This document shows, in pieces, positions 28,194 to 36,239 of a DNA stretch of 64,000 nucleotides. Below the pieces are notes generated by a model that had not been told where the DNA came from, made no database searches, and saw nothing but the letters and a program-made list of their open reading frames with translations. The stretch lies in assembly GCA_004347695.1 (NCBI GenBank), contig SLTK01000009.1:130328-194327 (forward strand), given 5' to 3'. How positions within the stretch are numbered: position 1 is the stretch's first letter; each line of letters opens with the position of its first letter. This DNA comes from Chloroflexota bacterium. Lineage in GTDB: Bacteria > Chloroflexota > Anaerolineae > Anaerolineales > Anaerolineaceae. A program made the translations under genes and the position numbers.

Positions 28194-28234
28194 ATATAAA
28201 AATGGGACAGTTCATGGCTGTCCCATTTTTATAT
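28194..28234. terminator. Bidirectional intrinsic terminator
   Basis: A perfect 17-bp inverted repeat with a 7-nt loop; arms atataaaaatgggacag (28194-28210) and its exact reverse complement (28218-28234). The stem ends in A5/T5 on both sides, so it can stop transcription from both convergent genes. Confidence 0.92.
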
Positions 28235-28256
28235 GAATATGCAAAACGCTAACTGA

Positions 28257-29477
28257 TTATCTGCAAAGCTCTTCTTTGAGCATATTACCTAATCTGGAAA
28301 TGCCCTCGACGATCGTTTCCGGTTTGCAATAGGAGAAATTTAACCGCATAGTGTTGGTGCCGCCGCCATTGGGGTGGAAACTTTCGCCCGGCACATAGGC
28401 GACCTTGTTGCGCACCGCCGCCGGGAACATTTTAGTTGTATCACAAGATTCAGGTACGCGCACCCAGAGGAACAACCCGCCATGCGGATGCGTCCAGGTA
28501 ACGCCTTCCGGCATATACTCTGCCAGTGAATCCAACATCACATTGCGCCGTTCGCTATAAACTTCACAGATGTGCTTCACATGGTTATCCAGGAACCCAT
28601 GCCGGCTGACTTCATAAGCGACCACCTGATTGAAGGTGGCGGTATGCAGGTCGGTGCCCTGCTTGGCCAGCGCAAGTTTCGAAATGACTTCGTCGGGGGC
28701 GATCATCCATGCCAGGCGCAGACCCGGTGAAAGGATCTTCGAGAAGGTGCTAAAGTAGATGACATTGCCGGTGTATCTGCCGTTTTGAACGTGCAATTGT
28801 GCATCCAGAACGTTCACGCCCGGCAGGTTTTCGCCTTCGAAGCGTAATTGCCCGTAGGGGTCATCTTCCACCAGCGGGACGCCGTAACGGTCGGCCAGTT
28901 CAACCAGCTTGACGCGGCGTTCCATCGACATGGTGACGCCCATTGGATTTTGGAAATTGGGCAGCACGTAGATAAATTTGGGGCCGGTGCGCAGCGCCTG
29001 TTCGATATCTTCGGACACCATACCGTCATCATCCGTATGGACGGTGACATATTCCGCGCCGTATTGGTTCCAGGCTTGCAGCGCTCCCAGGTACGTCGGC
29101 GATTCGACCAACAGACGGTCGCCATGGTTGATGAATATTTTGCCGATCAGGTCCAGCGCCTGTTGGGAGCCAGAGGTGATGAGAATATTATTGGGGCGAA
29201 TCTGCACTCCGGAGCGGCTGGCATGACGGGCAATCATCTCCCGTAAAGGAAGATAACCTTCCGTGGCTCCATATTGCAATGCCAGCGCAGATTGGTCCTT
29301 TAGAACCCGATTGCAGGCTTCGCGAATTTCTTCGGTGGGGAAGACCTCCGGAGCTGGCAGGCCGCCAGCAAATGAAATAATTTCTGGATTTTCCGTGATT
29401 TTTAGCAATTCACGAATTGCCGATGCTTTCATTCTTTGGGTACGCTGAGCATAGCGGTGATCCCAAGGGGTTTGCAT
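28257..29477 (-). CDS. PLP-dependent aminotransferase, LysN/MocR-like class I
   Basis: 406 residues of fold type I: ISFAGGLPAPEVFP, ALQYGATEGYLPLREMIA, ITSGSQQALDLIGKIF, PNFQNPMGVTMS, and the PLP-lysine motif STFSKILSPGLRLAW. This pattern is typical of 2-aminoadipate or branched/aromatic aminotransferases related to LysN and human KAT/AADAT. The exact amino donor cannot be fixed from sequence. ATG with AGGAGA upstream. It stands alone between two terminators. Confidence 0.88.
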   Translation of the reverse strand: MQTPWDHRYAQRTQRMKASAIRELLKITENPEIISFAGGLPAPEVFPTEEIREACNRVLKDQSALALQYGATEGYLPLREMIARHASRSGVQIRPNNILITSGSQQALDLIGKIFINHGDRLLVESPTYLGALQAWNQYGAEYVTVHTDDDGMVSEDIEQALRTGPKFIYVLPNFQNPMGVTMSMERRVKLVELADRYGVPLVEDDPYGQLRFEGENLPGVNVLDAQLHVQNGRYTGNVIYFSTFSKILSPGLRLAWMIAPDEVISKLALAKQGTDLHTATFNQVVAYEVSRHGFLDNHVKHICEVYSERRNVMLDSLAEYMPEGVTWTHPHGGLFLWVRVPESCDTTKMFPAAVRNKVAYVPGESFHPNGGGTNTMRLNFSYCKPETIVEGISRLGNMLKEELCR

Positions 29478-29638
29478 ATGATTTCCATCTCCTTTTCAAA
29501 TTCTGTTTAGAACAGGTTGACGAGAGACCGGCTGGTAATGCTGATTTGAGTTGTCCTTATCTATTTTATTACGGTATGTTTATCTCCATTCGTATCCATT
29601 TTTGAATTGTTTTCAGGTTAACCAAGTTCATTGTGAAA

Positions 29639-29677
29639 AACATCAGGTGTGCCGAGCTATCCAGCACACCTGATGTT
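29639..29677 (-). terminator. Terminator of the glyA-gcvT fusion
   Basis: Exact 14-bp arms aacatcaggtgtgc / gcacacctgatgtt with an 11-nt loop, 6 nt downstream of the fusion stop; on the minus strand the stem runs into TTTTT. Confidence 0.88.
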
Positions 29678-29682
29678 CGAGA

Positions 29683-32600
29683 TTATTTCGGGAAGCGGCT
29701 AATAATAACGGCCGCTGTTGGTAGTGTAATTCGGTCACCGGCTATCAGCTCCGCCGGGACTTTGCCGGTTGTTTTTGGCGCTCCCTGGTAGATGAAGAAC
29801 TGCGTACCCTCCTCAGCGACTTTCAAATCTACATAGGCCAGGCCGGTCAAGAAGCCTTCCGAGTCGATCGCGCAACTGGTGACTTTACCGACGGTCTTAC
29901 CCTTGTGGTCGATGATCGGATCGGCATTGTGCGCCATGCGCACACCTTTTTCAGTGAAGCGGAAGCGGACCACTTCAGCGGTGCGGGCGGCTTCACGCGC
30001 CAGGTAGGCGGTGCGGCCAATGAACCACGGCTTGTAGGTTTTGACAAAGCTGCCGAATCCAGCTTCAGCTACGCCCAGGTTCATATCGCCGCCCATCTCG
30101 TGCCCATAAAGCGGCAGACCGGCTTCGGTACGCAAGGAGTCGCGCGCACCCAATCCGCACGGCTTAAGACCCAGTGGTTCACCAGCTTTCGTCAGGGCAT
30201 TCCACAACTCCACCGCTTTTGCGGGGTGGACAAATAATTCGAAGGCCATTTTTTCACCGGTGTAGCCGGTACGCGAGACCACCAGGTCGATACCGCCAAC
30301 CACGGCTTCGCACAGTTCCGTGCGTTTTAAGGCCATAATCTTGCGTCGGGTGGGGGCGTCCACGCCTAACGAAAGCAGGATATCGCGCGATTTCGGTCCC
30401 TGTAAGGCAATGTCCACGCGCATATCCGCCCCTTCTTTCGGGTCACGCAGGTTACGCAGGACTACGTTGCGCCCGAATGCACGGGCGCCAGGATGTTCAT
30501 TGTCGATCTTGACCTTGCCTGCGCGAACCGCATTCAGCCAGGCCCAGTCTTTGTCGTCGTTGGAAGCGTTGACCACCACCAGGTATTTCTCAAACCCACG
30601 GCGGTATACCAGCAGGTCATCGATCACATTGGCATCCGGGGTCAGGAAATGGGAGTAGCAGGATTCGCCGATTTCGAGCGCGCCAATGTCGTTGCCGCAG
30701 ACACTGTCCAGGAAGACAGCCGCATCAGCGCCTTCGGCTTGATATACGCCCATGTGAGCCACATCGAACAATCCAGCTGCCTGGCGGCAGGCCAAATGTT
30801 CTTCCACCACCGAGGTGTACCATACGGGCATTTCCCAACCGGCAAACGGGATGATTTTTGCACCTAACGCTTTATGGGTATCGTAAAGCGGCGTGCGGCG
30901 CAGTTCTTCTTCTTTCTCTTCCCAGACAAAATCGGGAAGTGCTGCACCGGCTTTGTCAGCTACGCCGATGGCGAAGGGTTTGGCTGCCCCGGTAGCCGAA
31001 CCCTTCGCTGCGGTTACGGGAGCCTTGCCGGACTCGTGTACATAAATCGGGCCAGGTGTGCGGCGCAATAAATCCGGGTCAAAATAAACATAGCCATCCG
31101 ACATTTCACGCAGCCAGGTGGCTGCCAGACTGGCCTTGCCGGCTGGCAGGCTGAACTGGAAATTATAAGCGTCCAGGCAGGTGATTACGCCTTCGATTGT
31201 TTCTTTGGGAGTATGCAGCAGCGTGTTCTGGCTTTCCCCGGAGGCCAATAAGTCGACATCGCTGGCAAAAACGGTGTTCATGAAGGTGCGAATGCCGTGG
31301 CCAGAAAGTTCAAAGGCGGCCCAGCCGGCTTTTGCTGCTGGCTTGTCGTCGATAAAGAAGTAATGCGGATAACCCGATTTGTGGGCTGTGTCGCCGTCAT
31401 AACCGCCAGCTTCGGCCAATTTGCGAACACGCAGCTTGGCATCTTCCAACACGCCAAAATCGACCTTGGCGCGAATGGCATCGCCTTTTTTCGTTTCCAA
31501 TGAGTAAGGCGTGGTAGCCAGCAGCACATCCGCAATGATGTCGCCCAGCTCCACCATTTCTTTTTCACCCAGGCCACGCTGGGTGATCCAGGGCGTACCG
31601 TAGCGAATGCCGCTGGCGACCAGGGCTGTCTTGTCGCCGGGAATGGTATTCCGATTGAGCACGATTCCGGCAATATCCAGAATTCGGGCAGCCATGTCAC
31701 CGGAAAGGGGGGTGCCGTCCGGCCCAACGATGGATTTGCAGTCCACATTGCCAAGGTGGGTATTGGTGCCGCCGTATGATATGCGCAGGCCGCGTTCCGC
31801 CATGCGGTTGGTGAGTACAGCGCAATTCTTAATGATTTGGTGTTGCAGTTTTTTGAAGGAATCAGTTTTGGCAATTTTCAGGGTGGCAGCCAAAGCCGCA
31901 ATGGCATGCATGTGTGGTCCGCCCTGTTCGCCGGGGAACACGGCCCGGTCGAGCTTTCGACCGAGGGCTGCATCGGTGGTCAGCGCAACGGCGCCGCGCG
32001 GTCCAAGAAGGGTTTTATGGGTGGTGAAGGTGATTACATGAGCATGACCGACTGGAGAGGGGATTGCTCCAGCGGCAATTAAACCGGCGATGTGTGAGAC
32101 ATCTGCCAGGAAGATTGCGCCAACTTTATCGGCGGCGGCGCGGAAGCGCGCCCAGTCAGGCACCCAGGGATACGAAGAATAGCCGGCGATGATCAATTTT
32201 GGTTTGTGTTCGAGCGCCAACGCGTCGACCTGATCATAATCAATCTGCTCGGTATCCGGGTTTACGGTGTAATGGACAGCCTTGAAAAGTTTGCCAGAGC
32301 GGTTAACCGATGATCCATGGGTCAGGTGACCGCCATGCAGTAAATTCATACCCATGACCGTATCGCCAGGGTTTACAAGCGCGGTGTAAACGGCGTTATT
32401 GGCAGGCGCACCGGAAAGCGGCTGCACATTGACGTAGAACTGATCGGCAGAGAACTTCTCGGTGGCAAACACTTCTGCGCAGCGCCGGCGGGCAAGCGAT
32501 TCAACCGTATCTGCGTATTCGACGCCTTTGTAATAGCGCGGATCGGCATAACGGCGATAATAGGTCAGGCGGGCAGTGTAGTCGAGGATTTCAGCTTCGG

Positions 32601-32808
32601 TCATCTGCCGGGTTTCTTCATCCGGGTAACCCTCCGCATAAAGGTTCTGGAAAACCGAGCCTAGCGCCTCGCGCACTGCTACAGGAGCCGTGCTTTCACT
32701 CGGGATCAGAATCAACTTGCGATACTGGCGTTCTGCTTCCAGGCGGATGAGTTCACTTACTTCAGGATCGACCTCAGCAAGCGTGCCACGAGTCAGGAAA
32801 TCAGCCAT
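29683..32808 (-). CDS. Serine hydroxymethyltransferase fused to glycine-cleavage aminomethyltransferase
   Basis: 1041 residues in one frame. Residues 1 to about 455 are SHMT (GlyA): ILIPSESTAPVAVREALGS, LNLLHGGHLTHGSSVN, LADVSHIAGLIAAG and the PLP lysine Lys265 in TFTTHKTLLGPRGA. It interconverts serine and glycine using tetrahydrofolate. Residues of about 634-1041 are GcvT: LYDTHKALGAKIIPFAGWEMP, VAHMGVYQAEG, GYTGEKMAFELFV, LGARDSLRTEAGLPLYGHEM. GcvT releases methylene-THF and ammonia from the aminomethyl-lipoyl H-protein. About 180 residues between them contain an unassigned region (FELSGHGIRTFMNTVFASDVD... DGYVYFDPDLLRRTPGPIYV) and an Ala/Gly/Lys linker. ATG with AAGGAGAA. GcvH and GcvP are not in the window. 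The fusion would place SHMT beside a source of methylene-THF. Confidence 0.92.
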   Translation of the reverse strand: MADFLTRGTLAEVDPEVSELIRLEAERQYRKLILIPSESTAPVAVREALGSVFQNLYAEGYPDEETRQMTEAEILDYTARLTYYRRYADPRYYKGVEYADTVESLARRRCAEVFATEKFSADQFYVNVQPLSGAPANNAVYTALVNPGDTVMGMNLLHGGHLTHGSSVNRSGKLFKAVHYTVNPDTEQIDYDQVDALALEHKPKLIIAGYSSYPWVPDWARFRAAADKVGAIFLADVSHIAGLIAAGAIPSPVGHAHVITFTTHKTLLGPRGAVALTTDAALGRKLDRAVFPGEQGGPHMHAIAALAATLKIAKTDSFKKLQHQIIKNCAVLTNRMAERGLRISYGGTNTHLGNVDCKSIVGPDGTPLSGDMAARILDIAGIVLNRNTIPGDKTALVASGIRYGTPWITQRGLGEKEMVELGDIIADVLLATTPYSLETKKGDAIRAKVDFGVLEDAKLRVRKLAEAGGYDGDTAHKSGYPHYFFIDDKPAAKAGWAAFELSGHGIRTFMNTVFASDVDLLASGESQNTLLHTPKETIEGVITCLDAYNFQFSLPAGKASLAATWLREMSDGYVYFDPDLLRRTPGPIYVHESGKAPVTAAKGSATGAAKPFAIGVADKAGAALPDFVWEEKEEELRRTPLYDTHKALGAKIIPFAGWEMPVWYTSVVEEHLACRQAAGLFDVAHMGVYQAEGADAAVFLDSVCGNDIGALEIGESCYSHFLTPDANVIDDLLVYRRGFEKYLVVVNASNDDKDWAWLNAVRAGKVKIDNEHPGARAFGRNVVLRNLRDPKEGADMRVDIALQGPKSRDILLSLGVDAPTRRKIMALKRTELCEAVVGGIDLVVSRTGYTGEKMAFELFVHPAKAVELWNALTKAGEPLGLKPCGLGARDSLRTEAGLPLYGHEMGGDMNLGVAEAGFGSFVKTYKPWFIGRTAYLAREAARTAEVVRFRFTEKGVRMAHNADPIIDHKGKTVGKVTSCAIDSEGFLTGLAYVDLKVAEEGTQFFIYQGAPKTTGKVPAELIAGDRITLPTAAVIISRFPK

Positions 32809-32895
32809 CAGCTTTCTCCTTTAGGATGTTCGATGTGTGGGATGTTAGGATTAAGGCGCACGAAAAACCAGAATTGGCGCGACAATTCCATCTAT

Positions 32896-32924
32896 ATTGT
32901 ATTCAGCCTGGATATCCGGGTCAA
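32896..32924 (-). promoter_or_regulatory. Promoter of the glyA-gcvT fusion
   Basis: On the minus strand, TTGACC (32924-32919) and TACAAT (32901-32896) are separated by 17 nt, about 88 nt upstream of the ATG. GTCAA (32920-32924) and TTGAC (32932-32936) form a small dyad over the -35 region, a possible operator. No glycine-riboswitch-like leader is visible in the short 5' region. Confidence 0.65.
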
Positions 32925-32963
32925 GTGATATTTGACATCACCGTAACGGGTTAAACAAAATTG

Positions 32964-33803
32964 CTAGCCGGCGCCTTTAACTCTGGCATCCAGCCAGTCC
33001 AGCCAGATATTAAAAATCTCTTGCTGGTTGGGTTCGTTGTGCAATTCGTGGTATCCGCCCGGAATTTCGATGTATTTCACCCGGCCATCCAGCAGGCGGG
33101 CAAATTCACGAGTTCCGGTTACGTTAACCAGGCGGTCCAATTCTCCATGAAGGACGAGCAGCGGGATATTGATATTTGCGCCTTGATCGCGAATCATTTG
33201 ACTGCTGTTGATCAAATCAAGCCCCAGACGCGCTGAAACCGAGGGATGCACCAGCGGGTCATTGACATAGGCTGTGACAATGTTTTCATCGCGCGATAAG
33301 CCGGATGTGTCCAGGCTGTTGGTCATGCTGAAGCGGGGATACAACGCATACATCAATTTGCCAACTGCAAGTTTCACGGGTGGAATCCGGGTAATCGCAA
33401 GCGCTGGCGAAGTAACGATGGCGCCAGCAACAGAATGACTACCCTTCTCCACATAACCAAGGACAAGGTTAGCGCCCAGGCTATGGCCATAAAGAAACAC
33501 CGGCAATCCCGGGTAGCGCTTCTCTGATTCTTGCAGCATCCAGGTAATCTGGCTGTAAAAGTCGTCAAATGAATCTGCGTGGCCGCGTTGCCCGCCCGAT
33601 TTACCATGCCCGGTTAAATCCGATCCAATAAAGGCATACTGGTTGTCCGTAAACATTCGCGCAACATGCTCGTAGCGCCCGATGTGTTCACCAATACCGT
33701 GTACCAGCACGATCACGCCCTTTGCCGGTGATGATGGTCGCCATTCGCAGGCATAAATGGGGATATTTTTCGGCGACGACCAGGAAAATTCGATTTTTTG
33801 CAT
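32964..33803 (-). CDS. Alpha/beta hydrolase, monoacylglycerol-lipase-like
   Basis: 279 residues of the Hydrolase_4 (monoglyceride lipase / lysophospholipase) type: VIVLVHGIGEHIGRYEH, FIGSDLTGHGKSGGQRGH, nucleophile elbow YGHSLGANLVLGY, VLHGELDRLVN carrying the acid Asp, and the catalytic His in PGGYHELHNE. No signal peptide. It would hydrolyse a lipid ester in the cytosol; substrate uncertain. It is not closely linked to neighbours. Confidence 0.87.
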   Translation of the reverse strand: MQKIEFSWSSPKNIPIYACEWRPSSPAKGVIVLVHGIGEHIGRYEHVARMFTDNQYAFIGSDLTGHGKSGGQRGHADSFDDFYSQITWMLQESEKRYPGLPVFLYGHSLGANLVLGYVEKGSHSVAGAIVTSPALAITRIPPVKLAVGKLMYALYPRFSMTNSLDTSGLSRDENIVTAYVNDPLVHPSVSARLGLDLINSSQMIRDQGANINIPLLVLHGELDRLVNVTGTREFARLLDGRVKYIEIPGGYHELHNEPNQQEIFNIWLDWLDARVKGAG

Positions 33804-33918
33804 ACCACCTCAAGCAGAACAATAATGGTCAATGTGACCTAAGAACACAAGTTTACTCGAAAAATCAGAGTTTGCCAGATCGAAAAAATCGGGAAATAGC
33901 AATTCAATCGTTAACCGT

Positions 33919-33924
33919 TATAAT
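33919..33924 (+). promoter_or_regulatory. Possible -10 box ahead of the ECF sigma operon
   Basis: TATAAT 113 nt before the sigma factor start; no clear -35 hexamer at the right distance. Confidence 0.3.
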
Positions 33925-34036
33925 GGGAATCTCGAACTCATCTTTTTCATCTGCCAGCCTGTAATTTCAAACGGCATTGCATCTTTTGTGAAGTATCCGG
34001 GTTAATTAGGGGTAGAAAGACCTGCAGGGAAGAATC

Positions 34037-34594
34037 TTGGATGAACTAAGCGACGAAGAAGCCATCATCCTGGCAGGACAGGGCGATAAGAATGCATTCA
34101 GCGTTCTTTACCAGCGCTACGTCAAGCGGATTTACAACTATATTTATTACCGCACTGGTAGCCAACATGATGCTGAAGATTTAACCGAGCGCGTGTTCTT
34201 TCGGGCAATGAACCACATTCACAATTACCATGACCGTGGATTGCCCTTCACAGCCTGGCTTTACCGCATAGCGCATAATCTGGTGGCAAACTGGCACCGG
34301 GACAGCCACCGCAGGCGCGAGGTGCCCCTGGACGATCATTCTCATACGCTGCGGCAAGGTGATCACCCTGAAGCGGCGCTGGTTAAAAATCAAGAGGTGC
34401 AGGGGCTGCTGGATGCCATCAGCAAGCTGCCGGAAGAGCGCCAAACGTTGATTATTTTGAAGTTTGTAGAGCACATGTCCAATGATGAGATCGCCCGAAT
34501 TATGGGCCGCAGCGAGGGTGCTATCAAAAGCCTATACCATCGCACATTGCTTTCGCTCAGAGATGACCTAAGCAGTAAGTTGCAGGGAGATTGA
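34037..34594 (+). CDS. ECF-family RNA polymerase sigma factor
   Basis: 185 residues. Region 2: FSVLYQRYVKRIYNYIYYRTGSQHDAEDLTERVFFRA...FTAWLYRIAHNLVANWHR, which binds the -10 element and core polymerase. Region 4: LPEERQTLIILKFVEHMSNDEIARIMGRSEGAIKSLYHR, an HTH for the -35 element. TTG start with AGGGA about 7 nt upstream; the ATG at 34041 is out of frame. It is followed by a possible 59-codon gene and a small membrane protein in tight coupling, the usual place of an anti-sigma factor. Confidence 0.92.
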   Translation: MDELSDEEAIILAGQGDKNAFSVLYQRYVKRIYNYIYYRTGSQHDAEDLTERVFFRAMNHIHNYHDRGLPFTAWLYRIAHNLVANWHRDSHRRREVPLDDHSHTLRQGDHPEAALVKNQEVQGLLDAISKLPEERQTLIILKFVEHMSNDEIARIMGRSEGAIKSLYHRTLLSLRDDLSSKLQGD

Positions 34595-34597
34595 TGG

Positions 34598-34777
34598 ATG
34601 TCGAGGATTGAATCCGTTGTTTTGAAGAATTGGCCTGTTGGCAGGAATGCGCAATTCAAGGTCCTGTCATATGGCAAACTTACAGGTACAGTATTATCCA
34701 ACCCGGCGGCAGCTCACCCCGGTACTGTAAATGTTGGAATTGTGGTCAATTCGATTTTAGAAGGGGGTAGGGTATGA
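34598..34777 (+). CDS. Candidate 59-residue protein between sigma factor and membrane protein
   Basis: An open frame of 59 codons (MSRIESVVLKNWPVG... to EGGRV). Its ATG lies 3 nt after the sigma factor stop, with GGGAG 8 nt upstream, and its stop overlaps the next start as ATGA. This spacing is what a translated middle gene would show. The sequence matches no family I know and could be chance; the spacing is the only evidence. Confidence 0.35.
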   Translation: MSRIESVVLKNWPVGRNAQFKVLSYGKLTGTVLSNPAAAHPGTVNVGIVVNSILEGGRV

Positions 34778-35010
34778 TGCAGGCAGACTTGTCACAAATA
34801 TCCGGGATAGAAAAAGATTTGTACGGTTTCTTCCGGCCAATTGACCCTGATCCGGAGTTTATTAATACCTTAAGCCATCGCCTATCCAGGACCGATCAAA
34901 CCGTACTGGGGCGTCCGATTAAATCGTCGGACTGGGTGGTGTGGTTAGGGGTTGGATTTTTAGCCGGGCTAATTATCTGGCGGGTTTTTGGCGGACAAAG
35001 CAAAAAGTAG
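34774..35010 (+). CDS. Small single-pass membrane protein, possible anti-sigma factor
   Basis: 78 residues: a soluble N-terminal part (DLYGFFRPIDPDPEFINTLSHRLSR) and one C-terminal helix (WVVWLGVGFLAGLIIWRVF). Placement after an ECF sigma gene suggests an anti-sigma or regulatory partner, but no zinc-binding ZAS motif (HxxxCxxC) is present. Strong AAGGGGGT upstream; ATG 34774 or 34777 are both possible. Function inferred only from position. Confidence 0.65.
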   Translation: MMQADLSQISGIEKDLYGFFRPIDPDPEFINTLSHRLSRTDQTVLGRPIKSSDWVVWLGVGFLAGLIIWRVFGGQSKK

Positions 35011-35028
35011 GCCAGTCGATCGGTAGGG

Positions 35029-35292
35029 TTAGCCGCGAGTTAATTCGGCCAATTTTTCACGCAAAACTTCGTTGGTTGGTTCGACCAGGATGCTGCCATC
35101 CGGGAAGATGATGGTGGGGACTGACCGGAAGCCGTGGTTGACTTCTTCGACATAGTGCCGGGCATCTGCATCTTTGTCAATGTCGATCCATTCATAGGGA
35201 ATTTCGAGTTCGTCGAATACCCGACGAGCCCGGCGTGAGTCGAAGCACCAGGTGGTTCCGTACATGATGATGGCGGCAGTTGGTTCAGTCAA
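35029..35292 (-). CDS. Glutaredoxin-like protein with CxxS active site
   Basis: 87 residues with a thioredoxin fold: IIMYGTTWCFDSRRARRVFDELEIPYEWIDID, then VPTIIFPDGSILVEPT with the cis-Pro. The active site is Cys16-Phe-Asp-Ser19, so the resolving Cys is replaced by Ser, as in monothiol types. It would reduce mixed disulfides with a low-molecular-weight thiol or bind a metal cluster. The start overlaps the upstream gene by 8 nt. Confidence 0.8.
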   Translation of the reverse strand: MTEPTAAIIMYGTTWCFDSRRARRVFDELEIPYEWIDIDKDADARHYVEEVNHGFRSVPTIIFPDGSILVEPTNEVLREKLAELTRG

Positions 35293-35641
35293 AATGTTCT
35301 CCTTTGATTTGCTTTCCGGCCCATTCTATCAATATTCGCGCCTGAGCAATCAGGTCTGTTTGAGATGGTAAAGTGTAATCCGGATTTACCCTGGTCAATA
35401 GGTTGCCGGCAATTGTTTTGATTTCCGCCGGGGTTGATTCCAGGGCTTGCAGGCGTGCAAGCAGTACGTAAGCGCTCGGGTCGAGAATAGCTTCTCCGGC
35501 GGCGGTGAATAAAGCCCGAATGGCGATGCCTGCCGCCCGGCGGGCGCATACCCGTGCCATTCCTTCATTTGCGCTGCTACGGGCGGTTTCTGCGCGGTTT
35601 AATTCAAGATTGATAGCGTTTTGGATGGTGAGATCGAACAT
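35285..35641 (-). CDS. Small helical protein of unknown function
   Basis: 118 residues, predicted almost all helix (MFDLTIQNAINLELNRAETA... AARRAAGIAIRALFTAAG...). The arrangement recalls HEPN-like helical bundles, but no Rx4-6H motif is present. The start at 35641 is chosen because the longer frame to 35866 runs through the terminator of the next gene. Its stop overlaps the glutaredoxin start by 8 nt, so the two are coupled. Confidence 0.55.
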   Translation of the reverse strand: MFDLTIQNAINLELNRAETARSSANEGMARVCARRAAGIAIRALFTAAGEAILDPSAYVLLARLQALESTPAEIKTIAGNLLTRVNPDYTLPSQTDLIAQARILIEWAGKQIKGEHFD

Positions 35642-35690
35642 GCTGGTCTGGCCCAATTGTAGCCTAAAGTCAGCATCATCAACCGGTAAA

Positions 35691-35726
35691 AAAACAATCT
35701 CAAGGATTGCTCCTCGAGATTGTTTT
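35691..35726 (-). terminator. Terminator of the DUF4870 gene
   Basis: 16-nt arms (35691-35706, 35711-35726) with one mismatch and a 4-nt loop; on the minus strand it is followed by a run of seven T. Confidence 0.85.
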
Positions 35727-35745
35727 ATTGGGAGAAATCGGAGTT

Positions 35746-36093
35746 CTACGCCCAGCCCTGGTTCTTGACGAAATTGGTAATAACCGGGATGGTTACATAT
35801 TCGCCGCGGTAAGCTTTGACTGCATAGAGGATGACAACGACCAGCCAGACAACCGGCAGAATGCACCCAACTATCGGGATGAACGCAAGGATAGTACCCA
35901 AAACAGCCAGCACGACGCCAAGTACCAATGCTTGCATATAGTGCGCCTTCAGGAAGGGGCGGTTTTTCTTGGCCTCCATCAGCAGGATGATGATGGGAAT
36001 CAAAGGGGTAAGTAAATATGATAACATTGCCCAGAGTCGATCATCGCTGGTGACTTCATCGGCCGGGGGAGTAGGGGTTTGGAATTCTGACAT
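35746..36093 (-). CDS. DUF4870 membrane protein
   Basis: 115 residues: a short Pro-rich start (MSEFQTPTPPADEV), DDRLWAMLSYLLTPLIPIIILLM, FLKAHYMQALVLGVVLAVLGTILAFIPIVGCILPVVWLVVVILYAVKAYRGE. The pattern of about three helices fits DUF4870/Tic20-like proteins of unknown role. The ATG at 36093 is supported by AAGGAG 8 nt upstream; the longer frame is not. Own terminator. Confidence 0.8.
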   Translation of the reverse strand: MSEFQTPTPPADEVTSDDRLWAMLSYLLTPLIPIIILLMEAKKNRPFLKAHYMQALVLGVVLAVLGTILAFIPIVGCILPVVWLVVVILYAVKAYRGEYVTIPVITNFVKNQGWA

Positions 36094-36139
36094 GGGTTTT
36101 CTCCTTGGGGATAGAGGATGAATCAATAAGCGTATTGTA

Positions 36140-36155
36140 TAGCAATTCATTGCTA
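36140..36155. promoter_or_regulatory. Perfect dyad between DUF4870 gene and fmt
   Basis: TAGCAA-TTCA-TTGCTA, a 6-bp-arm palindrome directly upstream of a minus-strand TACAAT (36139-36134). It lies where a spacer would be for the DUF4870 promoter, so it is a possible operator. Confidence 0.4.
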
Positions 36156-36239
36156 AATACTACTAATTTTCTCGATGAATTTTTCGAATAAAAAATCTCA
36201 AGAATGTTTCGCTGGCGTGAATGTGTTAAAATCTTGCCG

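Noticed and set aside
31278..31874. 198-residue minus-strand frame inside the GlyA-GcvT gene
   Set aside because: Different frame of the same strand with Pro/Trp/Ser-rich nonsense composition; the fusion frame is clearly real here.
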